The position numbers and the translations under genes are program-made. Under the pieces are notes generated by a model. The model was given only the letters and a program-made list of their open reading frames with translations. It was not told the DNA's origin and ran no database searches. A stretch of 34,044 nt of DNA from contig JALSTL010000179.1 of assembly GCA_026983755.1 (NCBI GenBank), forward strand, positions 1 to 34,044. Reading direction: 5' to 3'. The stretch is from Melioribacteraceae bacterium. GTDB lineage: Bacteria; Bacteroidota; Ignavibacteria; Ignavibacteriales; Melioribacteraceae. Positions 1-8,410 of the stretch are shown here, one piece after another. Position 1 is the first letter of the stretch, and each line of letters starts with the position of its first letter.

Positions 1-2
1 AA

Positions 3-374
3 GAGATTTTTATAAATGAATTAAGAGATAACACTTTTTATGCTAAAATTATATTAGATGTTTCATCTATGACAACTACAATTGATGCACGACCAAGCGA
101 TGCTATAGCTTTAGCCGTAAGAACCGGTACGCAAATTTTTGTTGCCGAAGAAGTAATGAATATTGCTTCTTTTGTACCTTCCAATGAAGAAAGCAATGAA
201 GAAGATGAGATAGAATCTTACGAAAGTTTCAGTTCTAAAACCCAACCTAAACAAACACCTGAAACCAAAGTAGCTTCGTTACAAAGTCAATTACGTGAAG
301 CCGTAGAAAAAGAAGATTATGAACGTGCGGCTAAAATTCGCGATGAAATTAATAGATTAAAAGGAAATAACTAA
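3..374 (+). CDS. Bifunctional nuclease (DUF151) family protein with C-terminal UVR motif, 5' end cut by the window
   Basis: The reading frame is open from base 3, so the gene starts outside the window; the Met at base 69 lies inside the conserved domain and is not the start. The visible 123 residues hold the end of a DUF151 domain (ARPSDAIALAVRTGTQIFVA, the family's most conserved stretch), then an acidic Ser/Glu-rich linker, then a UVR-like helical hairpin near the C-terminus (LREAVEKEDYERAAKIRDEI). This DUF151-linker-UVR layout is common in Bacteroidota and Chlorobi. Some DUF151 members have reported DNase/RNase activity, but the biochemical role of this type is not settled. The UVR motif suggests protein-protein contact of the UvrB/UvrC or ClpC kind. 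It converges with the DUF2851 gene across a 92-bp gap in which I see no clear terminator. Confidence 0.85.
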   Translation, partial: EIFINELRDNTFYAKIILDVSSMTTTIDARPSDAIALAVRTGTQIFVAEEVMNIASFVPSNEESNEEDEIESYESFSSKTQPKQTPETKVASLQSQLREAVEKEDYERAAKIRDEINRLKGNN

Positions 375-466
375 CTCACAATATTGAGATTATGAATTAG
401 CCACGGAAAATTCAAGATAGCTGGCTCACTTTCTTTTTGGGGCGGAACATTTTTGCTTAACATGAA

Positions 467-1948
467 TTATTGAAATACTTGTTTACCTATTTCACATTCC
501 AAACATTTGTTTCTTGAACAAAGTTTTCTGTAAATTTCAATCATCCCTTGCATGTAAATTGTTTTTTTATTTAATCCTAAAAGTTGCAGACTTTCCGAAA
601 TATCTCTTACAATTTTATTATCCGCTTTTTGATCATAAACATTATAAACTTTAAGAACTTTTTTAGAAATTTCTTCATTTCCGTATATATCAAAATAAAC
701 CGAGAGAAACGGCAGTAAAACATTTATAAAAATTTCATCGGCTCTTGAAACACCTATAAAATATTTAAGTTCGTTTTTAGCTTCCTTTTCAAAAATGTAA
801 TGTGTTTTCCAATAACCGCTGCTCTTTTTTATAAAAAGCGAACGAATTGAATTTATTAGAACTTTGGTTTCGCGAATTTCGGAAAATTTTTTTATTATTT
901 TTCCGGTTAAATTTTGGTATAATATTTCTTTAACTATTTGAATGCCTCCGGCAATTCTTACGGTTGGAAAATTTTGCGGACGTTGACCTAAAAAGTGCCA
1001 CTGAGTTTCATCAAAAGTCAAACTGTCGTAAACACTTTTAATTTTAATCCAAAGTTCGTTAAGTTTAATAACGTAATCGGAAATTTCCGATTTTTCCAAA
1101 CCGTTAATATTCGGCAATAATCCGGCAACACCAAAATACAAACTGTCGAAAGTTAGTTCGTCGTTAAATTCTTTTTCCACTTTTTGCAAAAATTGTAATT
1201 TAATATTTTGTGCTAATTTTATCATTATATTTTTATTTTTCGAATAGCCCAATGCTTCGAATAAAAGTTCGTACAAAACTTGTTTCCATAACAACGTATC
1301 GTTAAAATCTTTGTGAGTATATTCTTTTTCAAAGAAATCTTTTGTCAAATCATATCTTATAACGGGTTCACTTATTTCCAAATCCTTTAAATATTTTAAT
1401 TCCTTTAGTCTTCGGAATATTCTTTCGCTTTTTTTCTGAAATCTATTAATTCCTTTTTTTAATATAACTTTCCTTCTTGTTTCATAATCTACATTATCAA
1501 TTTCGTAAGCACATTTAAGCATAATTTTCTTTAAACTTTTTTTGTCTTGTTTTTGCTGAGCCAAAGCATCTAATAATCCTTCGTCTATAAAATTTACCAA
1601 AGCAATGGTATTAACTTTTCTTCCCTCGCTGGTATAAATATAATTATGTTTCTGTTTGTTTAAGTAGGTTACGTGAAGAATAATTTTGTTATATCTTTTA
1701 TTGATATTATGACCGTGTGTTTTCCAATTTGAATAATCATAATCAATTTCAACATCACCGACAAATGTTAAATTTCCTATTTGAATTTTCGCATGTTTAA
1801 AATCCGGTCCGGCGGCATCTCCGTTATATGTCCCGGGATAAATTACCGTTATTTTACTACCGGTATTTGTTTTTAGCGGTTTATTAAACTCTTGATTAAG
1901 CCAAATTTTGTGAAGTTTTTCTTCCAATATTTTAGGTGAGTTTTCCAT
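467..1948 (-). CDS. DUF2851 family protein
   Basis: This 493-residue protein resembles the DUF2851 family, found mainly in Bacteroidota and relatives, whose function is unknown. The recognisable part is the N-terminal third: an LHKIW motif, then PGTYNGDAAGPDFKHAKI, then GDVEIDYDYSNWKTHGH and the NKIILHV strand. The C-terminus carries closely spaced cysteines (CSRNKCLECEIG), a feature I associate with the family and a possible metal site. There is no signal peptide or membrane segment, so it is probably cytoplasmic. The ATG at 1948 is the first in-frame start before the conserved block. It is the last gene of the minus-strand run but sits 224 bp after pyrF, so it may have its own promoter. No function is proposed. 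Confidence 0.8.
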   Translation of the reverse strand: MENSPKILEEKLHKIWLNQEFNKPLKTNTGSKITVIYPGTYNGDAAGPDFKHAKIQIGNLTFVGDVEIDYDYSNWKTHGHNINKRYNKIILHVTYLNKQKHNYIYTSEGRKVNTIALVNFIDEGLLDALAQQKQDKKSLKKIMLKCAYEIDNVDYETRRKVILKKGINRFQKKSERIFRRLKELKYLKDLEISEPVIRYDLTKDFFEKEYTHKDFNDTLLWKQVLYELLFEALGYSKNKNIMIKLAQNIKLQFLQKVEKEFNDELTFDSLYFGVAGLLPNINGLEKSEISDYVIKLNELWIKIKSVYDSLTFDETQWHFLGQRPQNFPTVRIAGGIQIVKEILYQNLTGKIIKKFSEIRETKVLINSIRSLFIKKSSGYWKTHYIFEKEAKNELKYFIGVSRADEIFINVLLPFLSVYFDIYGNEEISKKVLKVYNVYDQKADNKIVRDISESLQLLGLNKKTIYMQGMIEIYRKLCSRNKCLECEIGKQVFQ

Positions 1949-2172
1949 TTTACCTTTTATTATTAACGTTCTATAACGTAATTTATTAAGGCGATAAAAT
2001 TTTGGGACTTATTATTATTAAGATATGATAATTTTTTAATAAAAACCAGATAAAGATTATTTTCTTTTATACGTAAAAACGTTATTGGTAATTAATCGAA
2101 AATAATTAAAAATTGAATTTGAGTTTATTTTTTACCGAACAAAAAAAGCTACTAAATGATAATTGTATATTT
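1949..2172. promoter_or_regulatory. Gap between pyrF and the DUF2851 gene
   Basis: This is 224 bp of very AT-rich DNA with no coding signal. It holds a short imperfect inverted repeat around AACGTTCTATAACGTAA (about 1964-1980), upstream of the DUF2851 start. It could contain the promoter for that gene, but I cannot fix -10 or -35 elements. No strong terminator hairpin is visible after pyrF. Confidence 0.3.
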
Positions 2173-2982
2173 TTAATTTAACAACGCATTTATACGTTGA
2201 GTATTTGCGATAATTTTTTCTTGAACATATTTCCAAAAAGATTTTGATGAATTTATATAAATTAACCCTCTGCTTATGTTAATTATAAAATTATTTTTTT
2301 GATTGATTTTAAAAACTTCTACTGTCTTTTCCAAACTTCCGCCTTGAGCACCAACACCCGGAAGCAGAACGGGCATATCATTAAAGGAAGAAATATTTTC
2401 GGTTAATTCGTTTATGTTTGTTGCACCGAATACCAAACCGCAATTATTAAAACGGTTCCATGCATTTACTTTTGCAATTACTTCTTGAAATAAAAATTTA
2501 CCGTTTGTCAGTTTCTGTTTTTCAAAATCAACGGCACTCGAATTTGAAGTTAAACCTAAAATAAAACTAATTTTATTTTTATACGCAATAAAAGGTTTTA
2601 CGGAATCTAAGCCCATATACGGATTTATTGTTATTGCATCGCAATTAAAATATTCGAATATCGATTCGGCATAATTTTTTGACGTATTACCTATATCTCC
2701 TCTTTTGGCATCGGCTATTATTAAAGTTTCTTTACCTATATAATTTATGGTTTTAAATAAAGTTTCCATTCCTTCTATACCGTCTTTTTCATAAAAAGCA
2801 AAATTAATTTTATACGAATTGGCATATTCAATTGTTGCATCTATAATTATTTTATTAAACTCAAAAACCGGTAAAGGTAATTCTTTTAAATGCGGAGGTA
2901 TTTTGTTTATATCGGAATCCAAACCGACACAAATATGTAATCCTTTATCAATTTTATTTTTTAATTTGGTTTGTGCATTCAT
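2173..2982 (-). CDS. pyrF: Orotidine 5'-phosphate decarboxylase
   Basis: Decarboxylates OMP to UMP, the last step of de novo pyrimidine synthesis. At 269 residues it belongs to the longer type-2 (group III) family. The active-site signature DAKRGDIGNTSKNYAESIF is intact, with the charged D-x-K-x-x-D residues. GLDSD near the N-terminus, INPYMGLDSVKPF and the C-terminal phosphate-binding LLPGVGAQGG and NISRGLIY also fit. The gene is the tenth of the minus-strand series, 55 bp after rodA. Its upstream gap is almost entirely a pentanucleotide repeat, and I see no Shine-Dalgarno motif in front of the ATG. UMP from this enzyme feeds the CTP synthase encoded at the head of the same series. Confidence 0.95.
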   Translation of the reverse strand: MNAQTKLKNKIDKGLHICVGLDSDINKIPPHLKELPLPVFEFNKIIIDATIEYANSYKINFAFYEKDGIEGMETLFKTINYIGKETLIIADAKRGDIGNTSKNYAESIFEYFNCDAITINPYMGLDSVKPFIAYKNKISFILGLTSNSSAVDFEKQKLTNGKFLFQEVIAKVNAWNRFNNCGLVFGATNINELTENISSFNDMPVLLPGVGAQGGSLEKTVEVFKINQKNNFIINISRGLIYINSSKSFWKYVQEKIIANTQRINALLN

Positions 2983-3013
2983 ATTACATTATATTATATT
3001 ATATTATATTATT
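2981..3013. repeat. ATATT pentanucleotide microsatellite upstream of pyrF
   Basis: Four perfect ATATT units (2991-3010) plus a partial unit follow one ATATT and one ACATT unit, giving about 33 bp that run into the pyrF start codon. On the coding strand it reads as repeated TATAAT-like hexamers immediately before the gene, so it overlaps the leader or promoter zone. An ATGTAA start-stop pair also lies just upstream of the pyrF ATG. Confidence 0.85.
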
Positions 3014-3037
3014 TTTTAATATTTTATTATTTAATTT

Positions 3038-4267
3038 TTAAATATGTTCTTTCCGATGTTTATAAAAATTCATAACTATACCCAGCAAAAACATATTAAC
3101 AATTAAAGAACTTCCTCCGTAACTTAAAAAAGGCAAAGGTATGCCCACAACAGGTGCAACTCCTAAGTTCATACCGATATTAATTGTAAAATGTGTAATC
3201 AATAAAGTTAATACGCCAATAATTACCAAGCTTTCAAATTTATTGCTTGTATGACCGGCAATGTTTAACAAACGAACAAAAACAATAACAAAAAGAATTA
3301 CAATCAAAACACTTCCTATAAATCCGAATTCTTCTCCGATAACGCTGAATATAAAATCCGTCCATTGTTTCGGGATAAAACTAAGTTGAGTTTGATTGCC
3401 TTTTAGAAAACCTTTACCCCAAAAACCGCCCGAACCTATTGCAAGTTGTGCTTGCAAAATATTATAACCCGCGCCCAAGGGATCGGAGGTTGGATTAATA
3501 AAGGTTTGAATTCTTTTTTGTTGATGAGGTTTTAAAAACCTATATGCAAAATCGAATAAATATGCGGCAGACATATTTATAATAAGTATGGATATATTTA
3601 TAAAGATATTCTTTTTAAAATACAATAATAAAACAAACACAACTATCATTGCCAAAATAAAAGCGGCTTTCCCGAAAAAAGATGAAAAAAGAACAAAGCC
3701 CGGTGATAAAGTTACAAACACATAAAACAAGTCTATTCCGCTCCAAAACAATAATGCCATTAATATTGAAACGTAAATTAAAACTGTTCCCATATCGGGT
3801 TCAAATAAAATTAAAAGAATGGGTATCAAACTATATAATATCAATATTAAAAAGTCTTTTACCTTGTTCGGGTTTCGTTTATCACTTGTTAAAAGATATG
3901 CAATTATAAAAATAAATCCTATTTTTGCAAACTCCGATGGTTGAAAACCTATAGGACCGATATTTATCCAACTTTTTGCACCATAAACCGTTTTGCCAAC
4001 TAACAAAACAGCAACCAATATAATTAAAGAAAAGATGTAAGTATAAATTGTCATTATTCTAATTATTCTGACCGGTAAAAAATAAGCTATAAAAAAAACC
4101 GATACGGCCACAATTGCCATAACAGATTGTTTTAAAAAAGCTCCGTGCGCTGTCGGATTATTATTGGTAGCACTATAAATACCAACCAAACCGATAATTA
4201 TTAAAAATATAACCGGCAGAAATACCGAAAAATCAAATTTATCACTTAAATTATATGAAGATTTCAA
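3038..4267 (-). CDS. rodA: Rod-shape SEDS glycosyltransferase RodA
   Basis: SEDS-family peptidoglycan polymerase that works with PBP2 in the elongasome. The 409-residue protein is strongly hydrophobic with about ten membrane segments. It carries the family signatures GAKSWINIGPIGFQPSEFAK in the N-terminal half, FEPDMGTVLIY with the essential Asp, and PFLSYGGSSLIVNM near the C-terminus. The start is a TTG at 4267, because an in-frame stop lies four codons upstream and the next Met is inside the protein. An AGAGGA Shine-Dalgarno motif (4273-4278) sits 5 nt before it, which supports the TTG. It follows mrdA by 12 bp, so the two partner enzymes are cotranslated neighbours. Confidence 0.95.
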   Translation of the reverse strand: MKSSYNLSDKFDFSVFLPVIFLIIIGLVGIYSATNNNPTAHGAFLKQSVMAIVAVSVFFIAYFLPVRIIRIMTIYTYIFSLIILVAVLLVGKTVYGAKSWINIGPIGFQPSEFAKIGFIFIIAYLLTSDKRNPNKVKDFLILILYSLIPILLILFEPDMGTVLIYVSILMALLFWSGIDLFYVFVTLSPGFVLFSSFFGKAAFILAMIVVFVLLLYFKKNIFINISILIINMSAAYLFDFAYRFLKPHQQKRIQTFINPTSDPLGAGYNILQAQLAIGSGGFWGKGFLKGNQTQLSFIPKQWTDFIFSVIGEEFGFIGSVLIVILFVIVFVRLLNIAGHTSNKFESLVIIGVLTLLITHFTINIGMNLGVAPVVGIPLPFLSYGGSSLIVNMFLLGIVMNFYKHRKEHI

Positions 4268-4279
4268 TAATATCCTCTA

Positions 4280-6055
4280 TTATAAAATTGTATTGTTATT
4301 GTTCAAACTTTTAAGATATGTTCGAATAATTTTTTGAGCTATAGGAGCGGCATGTTGACCTCCAAAGCCGGCATTTTCCACTAACACTGCTACTGCTATT
4401 TTGGGATGTTGGTACGGTGCAAATGCAATAAAAACGGCATGATCTTTACCATGCGGATTTTGTGAAGTTCCCGTTTTACCTGCTATTTTTATATCCGGTA
4501 ATTTAATATTATGAGCAGTACCTTCTTTACTTTCAACAACTTTAAGCATTGCACTTCTAATTTCATCGTAATACATTTTGGGTAAATTATTTGAAACGGT
4601 TTCGAATTTTATTGGAACATACAAACTTGTATTACCAACAAGAAATGCTTTTACAATATGCGGTACTTTTGTTTTACCGTAATTTGCTAACAATGCTGCA
4701 TATTGTGCAAGTTGCAAAGTTGTTACACTGAGCTCTCCTTGTCCGATTGCCAAACTTAATAAAGTTCCTTTTCCCCATCTTCTTCTTCCGTAAACTCTGT
4801 TGTAATAATTTTTATCAGGAACAATACCGGCAGATTCGTTGCCCAAATCGAATCCTGTTTTTTTTCCGAAACCGAATTGTTTTGAAAAAAGCGACCATTT
4901 TTGCAGACCGACATCTAAAATTAATTTGTAAAAGAAAGTATTGCATGATTGTTCTATGGCTTTGGTTAAGTTTGTATAACCGTGAATATGCGTACATCTA
5001 AAAAATCTATTACCAAACTTATAACCGCCTTTACAAACAACAGCATAATTATTATCAACAATATGTTCTTTTAAACCGAGCAAAGCCAATAACATTTTAT
5101 AAGTGGAACCCGGAGGATAAATAGATTTTGACGCTCTGTTAAATAACGGTTTATTTTCATCGATACTAAGCTTTTTAATATAAGACCTGGAAGTAAATGA
5201 AGCGAATTTTTGCAAATTAAATTGAGGAGCACTTACAAAAGCTAATATTTCCCCGGAAGACGGTTCTATAGCAACAAGTGACCCTTTTAAATTTTTAAAA
5301 AGTTCTTCGGCTTTTTTTTGAGTTTCATAGTCAATTGTAAAGAGCAAATCATCTCCTTTCCTAGGAGGCATGTCATTTTTTCCTTCCAAATATTTTCCTA
5401 TGCTTTTTCTTTTGGAATCAACTAAAATATAATGATAACCATTTTTACCTCTTAAATGTTCTTCATAAGTTTTTTCCGCTCCTTGCACACCAATATAATC
5501 TCCCATATTATAATCTTTTTTCTTTTTTAATTGTTGTGCATTTATTTCTCTTAAATATCCGAATATGTGAGAACCGTTTATACCAAAAGAATAATCTCTT
5601 TGCATTTCAACCGATATTTTCACCCCGGGAAATTCTTCTTGATGTTCTTCGAACCATACTACATCTTTGAATGATATATTTCTTTTTATAACTCTCGATA
5701 GATATTTTGAATATTCCCTTTTTTTATACAATATGTTTTTTATAAAGTCTTTTTTTTCACCTAATATTTTTTCTAGAATTTTATTTTTGGAAGTATCATA
5801 AATTGCGGGTGTTATTTCAAGTGTGTAAGAAGGTTTGTTACTTACAAGAACACTAAAATTTCTATCGAAAAAAATTCCGCGAGGCGCCTTTACGGGAATT
5901 TTTTTAATTGAATTGTTAGAAGCTTTTCTTTTGTAATCTTTATACTCCAATATTTGCATTTTGGATAGTTCAAATATAAAACCGGTAAAAATAATAAATA
6001 TGATTGCCAGAAATATTTTCTTTCTAAGAGAAGAAGCAAATATTTGATCTTTCAT
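4280..6055 (-). CDS. mrdA: Penicillin-binding protein 2, elongation-specific transpeptidase
   Basis: Class B PBP that crosslinks peptidoglycan during lateral wall growth together with RodA. The 591-residue protein has one N-terminal membrane anchor (about residues 12-32), a pedestal/dimerisation region including APRGIFFDRN, and a transpeptidase domain with all three motifs: STYK (nucleophile Ser317, Lys320), SCN (370-372) and KTGT (527-530). The ATG overlaps the mreD stop in an ATGA junction (6052-6055), a sign of translational coupling. The order mreB-mreC-mreD-mrdA-rodA is the classical rod-shape cluster. No motif is missing or degenerate. Confidence 0.96.
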   Translation of the reverse strand: MKDQIFASSLRKKIFLAIIFIIFTGFIFELSKMQILEYKDYKRKASNNSIKKIPVKAPRGIFFDRNFSVLVSNKPSYTLEITPAIYDTSKNKILEKILGEKKDFIKNILYKKREYSKYLSRVIKRNISFKDVVWFEEHQEEFPGVKISVEMQRDYSFGINGSHIFGYLREINAQQLKKKKDYNMGDYIGVQGAEKTYEEHLRGKNGYHYILVDSKRKSIGKYLEGKNDMPPRKGDDLLFTIDYETQKKAEELFKNLKGSLVAIEPSSGEILAFVSAPQFNLQKFASFTSRSYIKKLSIDENKPLFNRASKSIYPPGSTYKMLLALLGLKEHIVDNNYAVVCKGGYKFGNRFFRCTHIHGYTNLTKAIEQSCNTFFYKLILDVGLQKWSLFSKQFGFGKKTGFDLGNESAGIVPDKNYYNRVYGRRRWGKGTLLSLAIGQGELSVTTLQLAQYAALLANYGKTKVPHIVKAFLVGNTSLYVPIKFETVSNNLPKMYYDEIRSAMLKVVESKEGTAHNIKLPDIKIAGKTGTSQNPHGKDHAVFIAFAPYQHPKIAVAVLVENAGFGGQHAAPIAQKIIRTYLKSLNNNNTIL

Positions 6056-6543
6056 ATTGCTCTTTTCCTTTGATTATAAAACAAAACAGGTAAACCGAAA
6101 ATTGCCGTATAAATAGCAGGTAAAATACTTTGCTCCAAAATTAAACTTGCAACGGCAAGTTTAATTTCTGAAGTATTAAGTAAAAGTTGCAGCAACGAAT
6201 TGGTAGTTGCGGAAATAAAAACGATTACCAAAAAGAAATAAGTCGATATATAAAATTCACGTTTATTTTCATTATAAAAATATCCTGCAATAAAACCGCT
6301 TATTGTAAAAGAAAACATCGTACTTCCTAAAAATCCTCCTGTAACAAGATCGAATAATATACCTAAAACTGCTCCCAAAATCGTTCCGTAAATTTGTCCG
6401 TATTGAAGCGTAAAATAAACTAACAAAATAATTAAAATATTAGGAACTACAGCTCCAATGGAAATAAACGGAATAATTGAAAGTTGAAGAACAACCAAAA
6501 GGAAAAATAAGCTTACAGGCAGTATAAAATATTGAAGTTTTAT
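6052..6543 (-). CDS. mreD: Rod-shape-determining membrane protein MreD, with probable ATA start
   Basis: Small polytopic membrane protein of the elongasome. The region after Gln19 reads like other MreD proteins (PNILIILLVYF, then GAVLGILFDLVTGGFLGSTMF). The first ordinary start in frame is a TTG at 6498, giving 148 residues, but that cuts into the first membrane helix. The frame continues upstream with a good helix start (KLQYFILPVSLFFL) back to an ATA at 6543, giving 163 residues, nearer the family length. That ATA overlaps the mreC stop (ATAA, 6540-6543), and an AGGAG motif at 6554-6558 lies 10 nt before it. I therefore place the start there. It is non-canonical and needs proof; CTG at 6522 and TTG at 6498 are alternatives. 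The gene itself is certain. Confidence 0.88.
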   Translation of the reverse strand: MKLQYFILPVSLFFLLVVLQLSIIPFISIGAVVPNILIILLVYFTLQYGQIYGTILGAVLGILFDLVTGGFLGSTMFSFTISGFIAGYFYNENKREFYISTYFFLVIVFISATTNSLLQLLLNTSEIKLAVASLILEQSILPAIYTAIFGLPVLFYNQRKRAI

Positions 6544-7376
6544 TTTATATTTTCTCCTATGTTATTTTCCAAAGAATCCAATTCTGCATTTGCTACTGTT
6601 TTTAAAACAATAATATTTTTTAACGAACTAAGTTCTGCAAAAGGTTTGATAATTATATTACTAAGAAGTCCGGAAACCGTTGTTTCTTTATCTGCAACAA
6701 TACCTACGGGAATTGAAGGTGGAATAATTGAACTGAGTTCCGATACAACAATTCTATCTCCAATTTCAACATCGTTAGTTGTTGGAACATTCTGAATAAC
6801 GAGATGTTTTCCGTTCCAATTGAGAATTCCACTTATATTACTACGCTGATCTTTAACAGCAACATGAAACAAACTGTTTTCAAACGTACGTACCGAAGAA
6901 TAGTTATCCGTAACATTATAAACAATTCCAACTAAACCTTTATCCGAAACAGCAGGCATTCCGATAGCAATACTATCATTTCTACCTTTGGATATTATAA
7001 AATAACCGGAAACTTTAGAAACCATTCTCGATATTATTTTTGCATTTGTAGTTTTATATTTATTAGTCGATTCGAACTTTAATAAATTTTTCAGTTCGTT
7101 ATTTTCAAATGCATATTCACGTAAAGAATTAACTTGTAACATTAGTTTTGCATTTTGTTTTTGAAGTTTTGTCAGATAAGGTGTATCTTCAAAATAACCG
7201 GCAAAATTTGTAATGCCGTTATTAAATGTAGCAAATGTACCTAAAGCTAATGTTTTAAAATTATTAACGCTTGCACTTGCATTTAAGGACATGATAAAAA
7301 GACTTAAAATTAAAAGAAGCAATAAAACAAAATATTCTTTAAATCTTTTTATAAAATGAATTAAAAAATCGGGCAT
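6540..7376 (-). CDS. mreC: Rod-shape-determining protein MreC
   Basis: Periplasmic scaffold protein linking MreB filaments to PBP2 and RodA. The 278 residues start with a short basic cytoplasmic stretch, then one membrane helix (about residues 15-32, FVLLLLLILSLFIMSL). A coiled coil follows (about 65-100, TKLQKQNAKLMLQVNSLR), then the MreC beta-barrel domain with GRNDSIAIGMPAVSDKGLVG and GDRIVVSELSSIIPPSIPVG. It begins directly after the mreB stop with no spacer and ends at the mreD start region. Length and domain order are normal for the family. Confidence 0.95.
   Translation of the reverse strand: MPDFLIHFIKRFKEYFVLLLLLILSLFIMSLNASASVNNFKTLALGTFATFNNGITNFAGYFEDTPYLTKLQKQNAKLMLQVNSLREYAFENNELKNLLKFESTNKYKTTNAKIISRMVSKVSGYFIISKGRNDSIAIGMPAVSDKGLVGIVYNVTDNYSSVRTFENSLFHVAVKDQRSNISGILNWNGKHLVIQNVPTTNDVEIGDRIVVSELSSIIPPSIPVGIVADKETTVSGLLSNIIIKPFAELSSLKNIIVLKTVANAELDSLENNIGENIK
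6554..6558 (-). promoter_or_regulatory. Shine-Dalgarno motif AGGAG deciding the mreD start
   Basis: AGGAG lies in the last codons of mreC, 10 nt upstream of the ATA at 6543 and about 55 nt from the TTG at 6498. The stretch just before that TTG (TTATTTTTCCTT) has no such motif. This favours initiation at the mreC stop codon. Confidence 0.6.
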
Positions 7377-8402
7377 TTAGTAACTTCTTTTTCGAATAAA
7401 TACTTTTGAATATTTGTTCATATTTTCAATTGCTTTACCTGCACCAAAAACAACGGCAAGCAAAGGATTTTCTGCAATGTGAACCGCAAGATTGGTTTCC
7501 ATTCTGATTCTTTCATCCAATCCTTTAAGTAAAGCTCCGCCTCCGGTAATCATAATTCCTCTATCAAGAATATCGGCTGATAATTCCGGCGGTGTTCGTT
7601 CCAGTGTTTGTTTAACACCTTCAACTATTTGAGTAATATTTTCATTCAAAGCTTCTCTAATTTCTACGGAACTTACTTCTACGGTTTTGGGGATACCGCC
7701 AACCAAATCTCTACCTTTAACTTGTATTGTAATTTCTTCTTTAAGCGGAACTGCAGAACCAACTTGACATTTAATAGATTCGGCGGTTCTTTCTCCAATA
7801 AGTAAATTATAATTTCTTTTAAGAAACTGGAGAATTGCATTATTCATTTCATCTCCGGCAATTCTTAATGATTCTTCATTTACAATACCATCCAAAGCAA
7901 TTACAGCAATTTCGGTTGTACCGCCACCAATATCAAGAATCATATTACCAACGGGCGCACTAACATCAATTCCAACACCAATTGCCGCCGCCATAGGTTC
8001 GGCAATTAAATGCACTTCTTTTGCACCGGCATGTTCCGCACTATCTCTAACAGCACGTTTTTCCACTTCGGTTATACCGCTTGGTACGGCAACAATAACT
8101 CTGCGTGCAGAGAATGCACCTTTACTTGCTTTTTTAATAAATGCTCTGATCATTCCTTCGGCAATTTCAAAGTCTGCTATTACGCCGTCTCGCATTGGTC
8201 TGGAAACACGAATGTTTTTATGTTCCCTTCCCCACATTTTTTTTGCTTTATTTCCCAAATCGGTTATTTTTTTTGTTTCTCTATTAAAAGCAACAATAGA
8301 AGGCTCATTTAATACAACTCCTTTACCTTTAATATAAATTAAAGTATTTGCCGTTCCCAAATCCATGGCAACATCCGTAGAAAAAATATCTAATAATCCC
8401 AT
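7377..8402 (-). CDS. mreB: Rod-shape-determining actin homologue MreB
   Basis: Actin-like ATPase forming membrane-associated filaments that orient wall synthesis. At 341 residues it is full length, starting MGLLDIFSTDVAMDLGTANT, which contains the phosphate-1 motif (DLGTANT). The phosphate-2 motif (ILDIGGGTTEIAVIAL) and adenosine motif (GIMITGGGALLKGLDERI) are present. The short hydrophobic N-terminus before the first strand may help membrane contact. A GGGG-type Shine-Dalgarno motif (TTAAGGGGAATT) precedes the ATG. It lies 8 bp after purH and abuts mreC, so nucleotide synthesis and cell-shape genes are probably on one transcript. Confidence 0.97.
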   Translation of the reverse strand: MGLLDIFSTDVAMDLGTANTLIYIKGKGVVLNEPSIVAFNRETKKITDLGNKAKKMWGREHKNIRVSRPMRDGVIADFEIAEGMIRAFIKKASKGAFSARRVIVAVPSGITEVEKRAVRDSAEHAGAKEVHLIAEPMAAAIGVGIDVSAPVGNMILDIGGGTTEIAVIALDGIVNEESLRIAGDEMNNAILQFLKRNYNLLIGERTAESIKCQVGSAVPLKEEITIQVKGRDLVGGIPKTVEVSSVEIREALNENITQIVEGVKQTLERTPPELSADILDRGIMITGGGALLKGLDERIRMETNLAVHIAENPLLAVVFGAGKAIENMNKYSKVFIRKRSY

Positions 8403-8410
8403 AATTCCCC

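Noticed and set aside
375..466. Terminator between the DUF151 gene and the DUF2851 gene
   Set aside because: Only 4-5 bp stems (CTCA/TGAG and AGCCA/TGGCT) without a convincing T-run are present.
6052..6498. mreD starting at TTG 6498
   Set aside because: It cuts the first membrane helix and lacks an SD, while AGGAG and continued open frame support a start near 6543.
8010..8312. Plus-strand 100-codon frame inside mreB
   Set aside because: It is fully antisense to the certain mreB gene and rich in Phe, Cys and Ser, as expected from a shadow frame.
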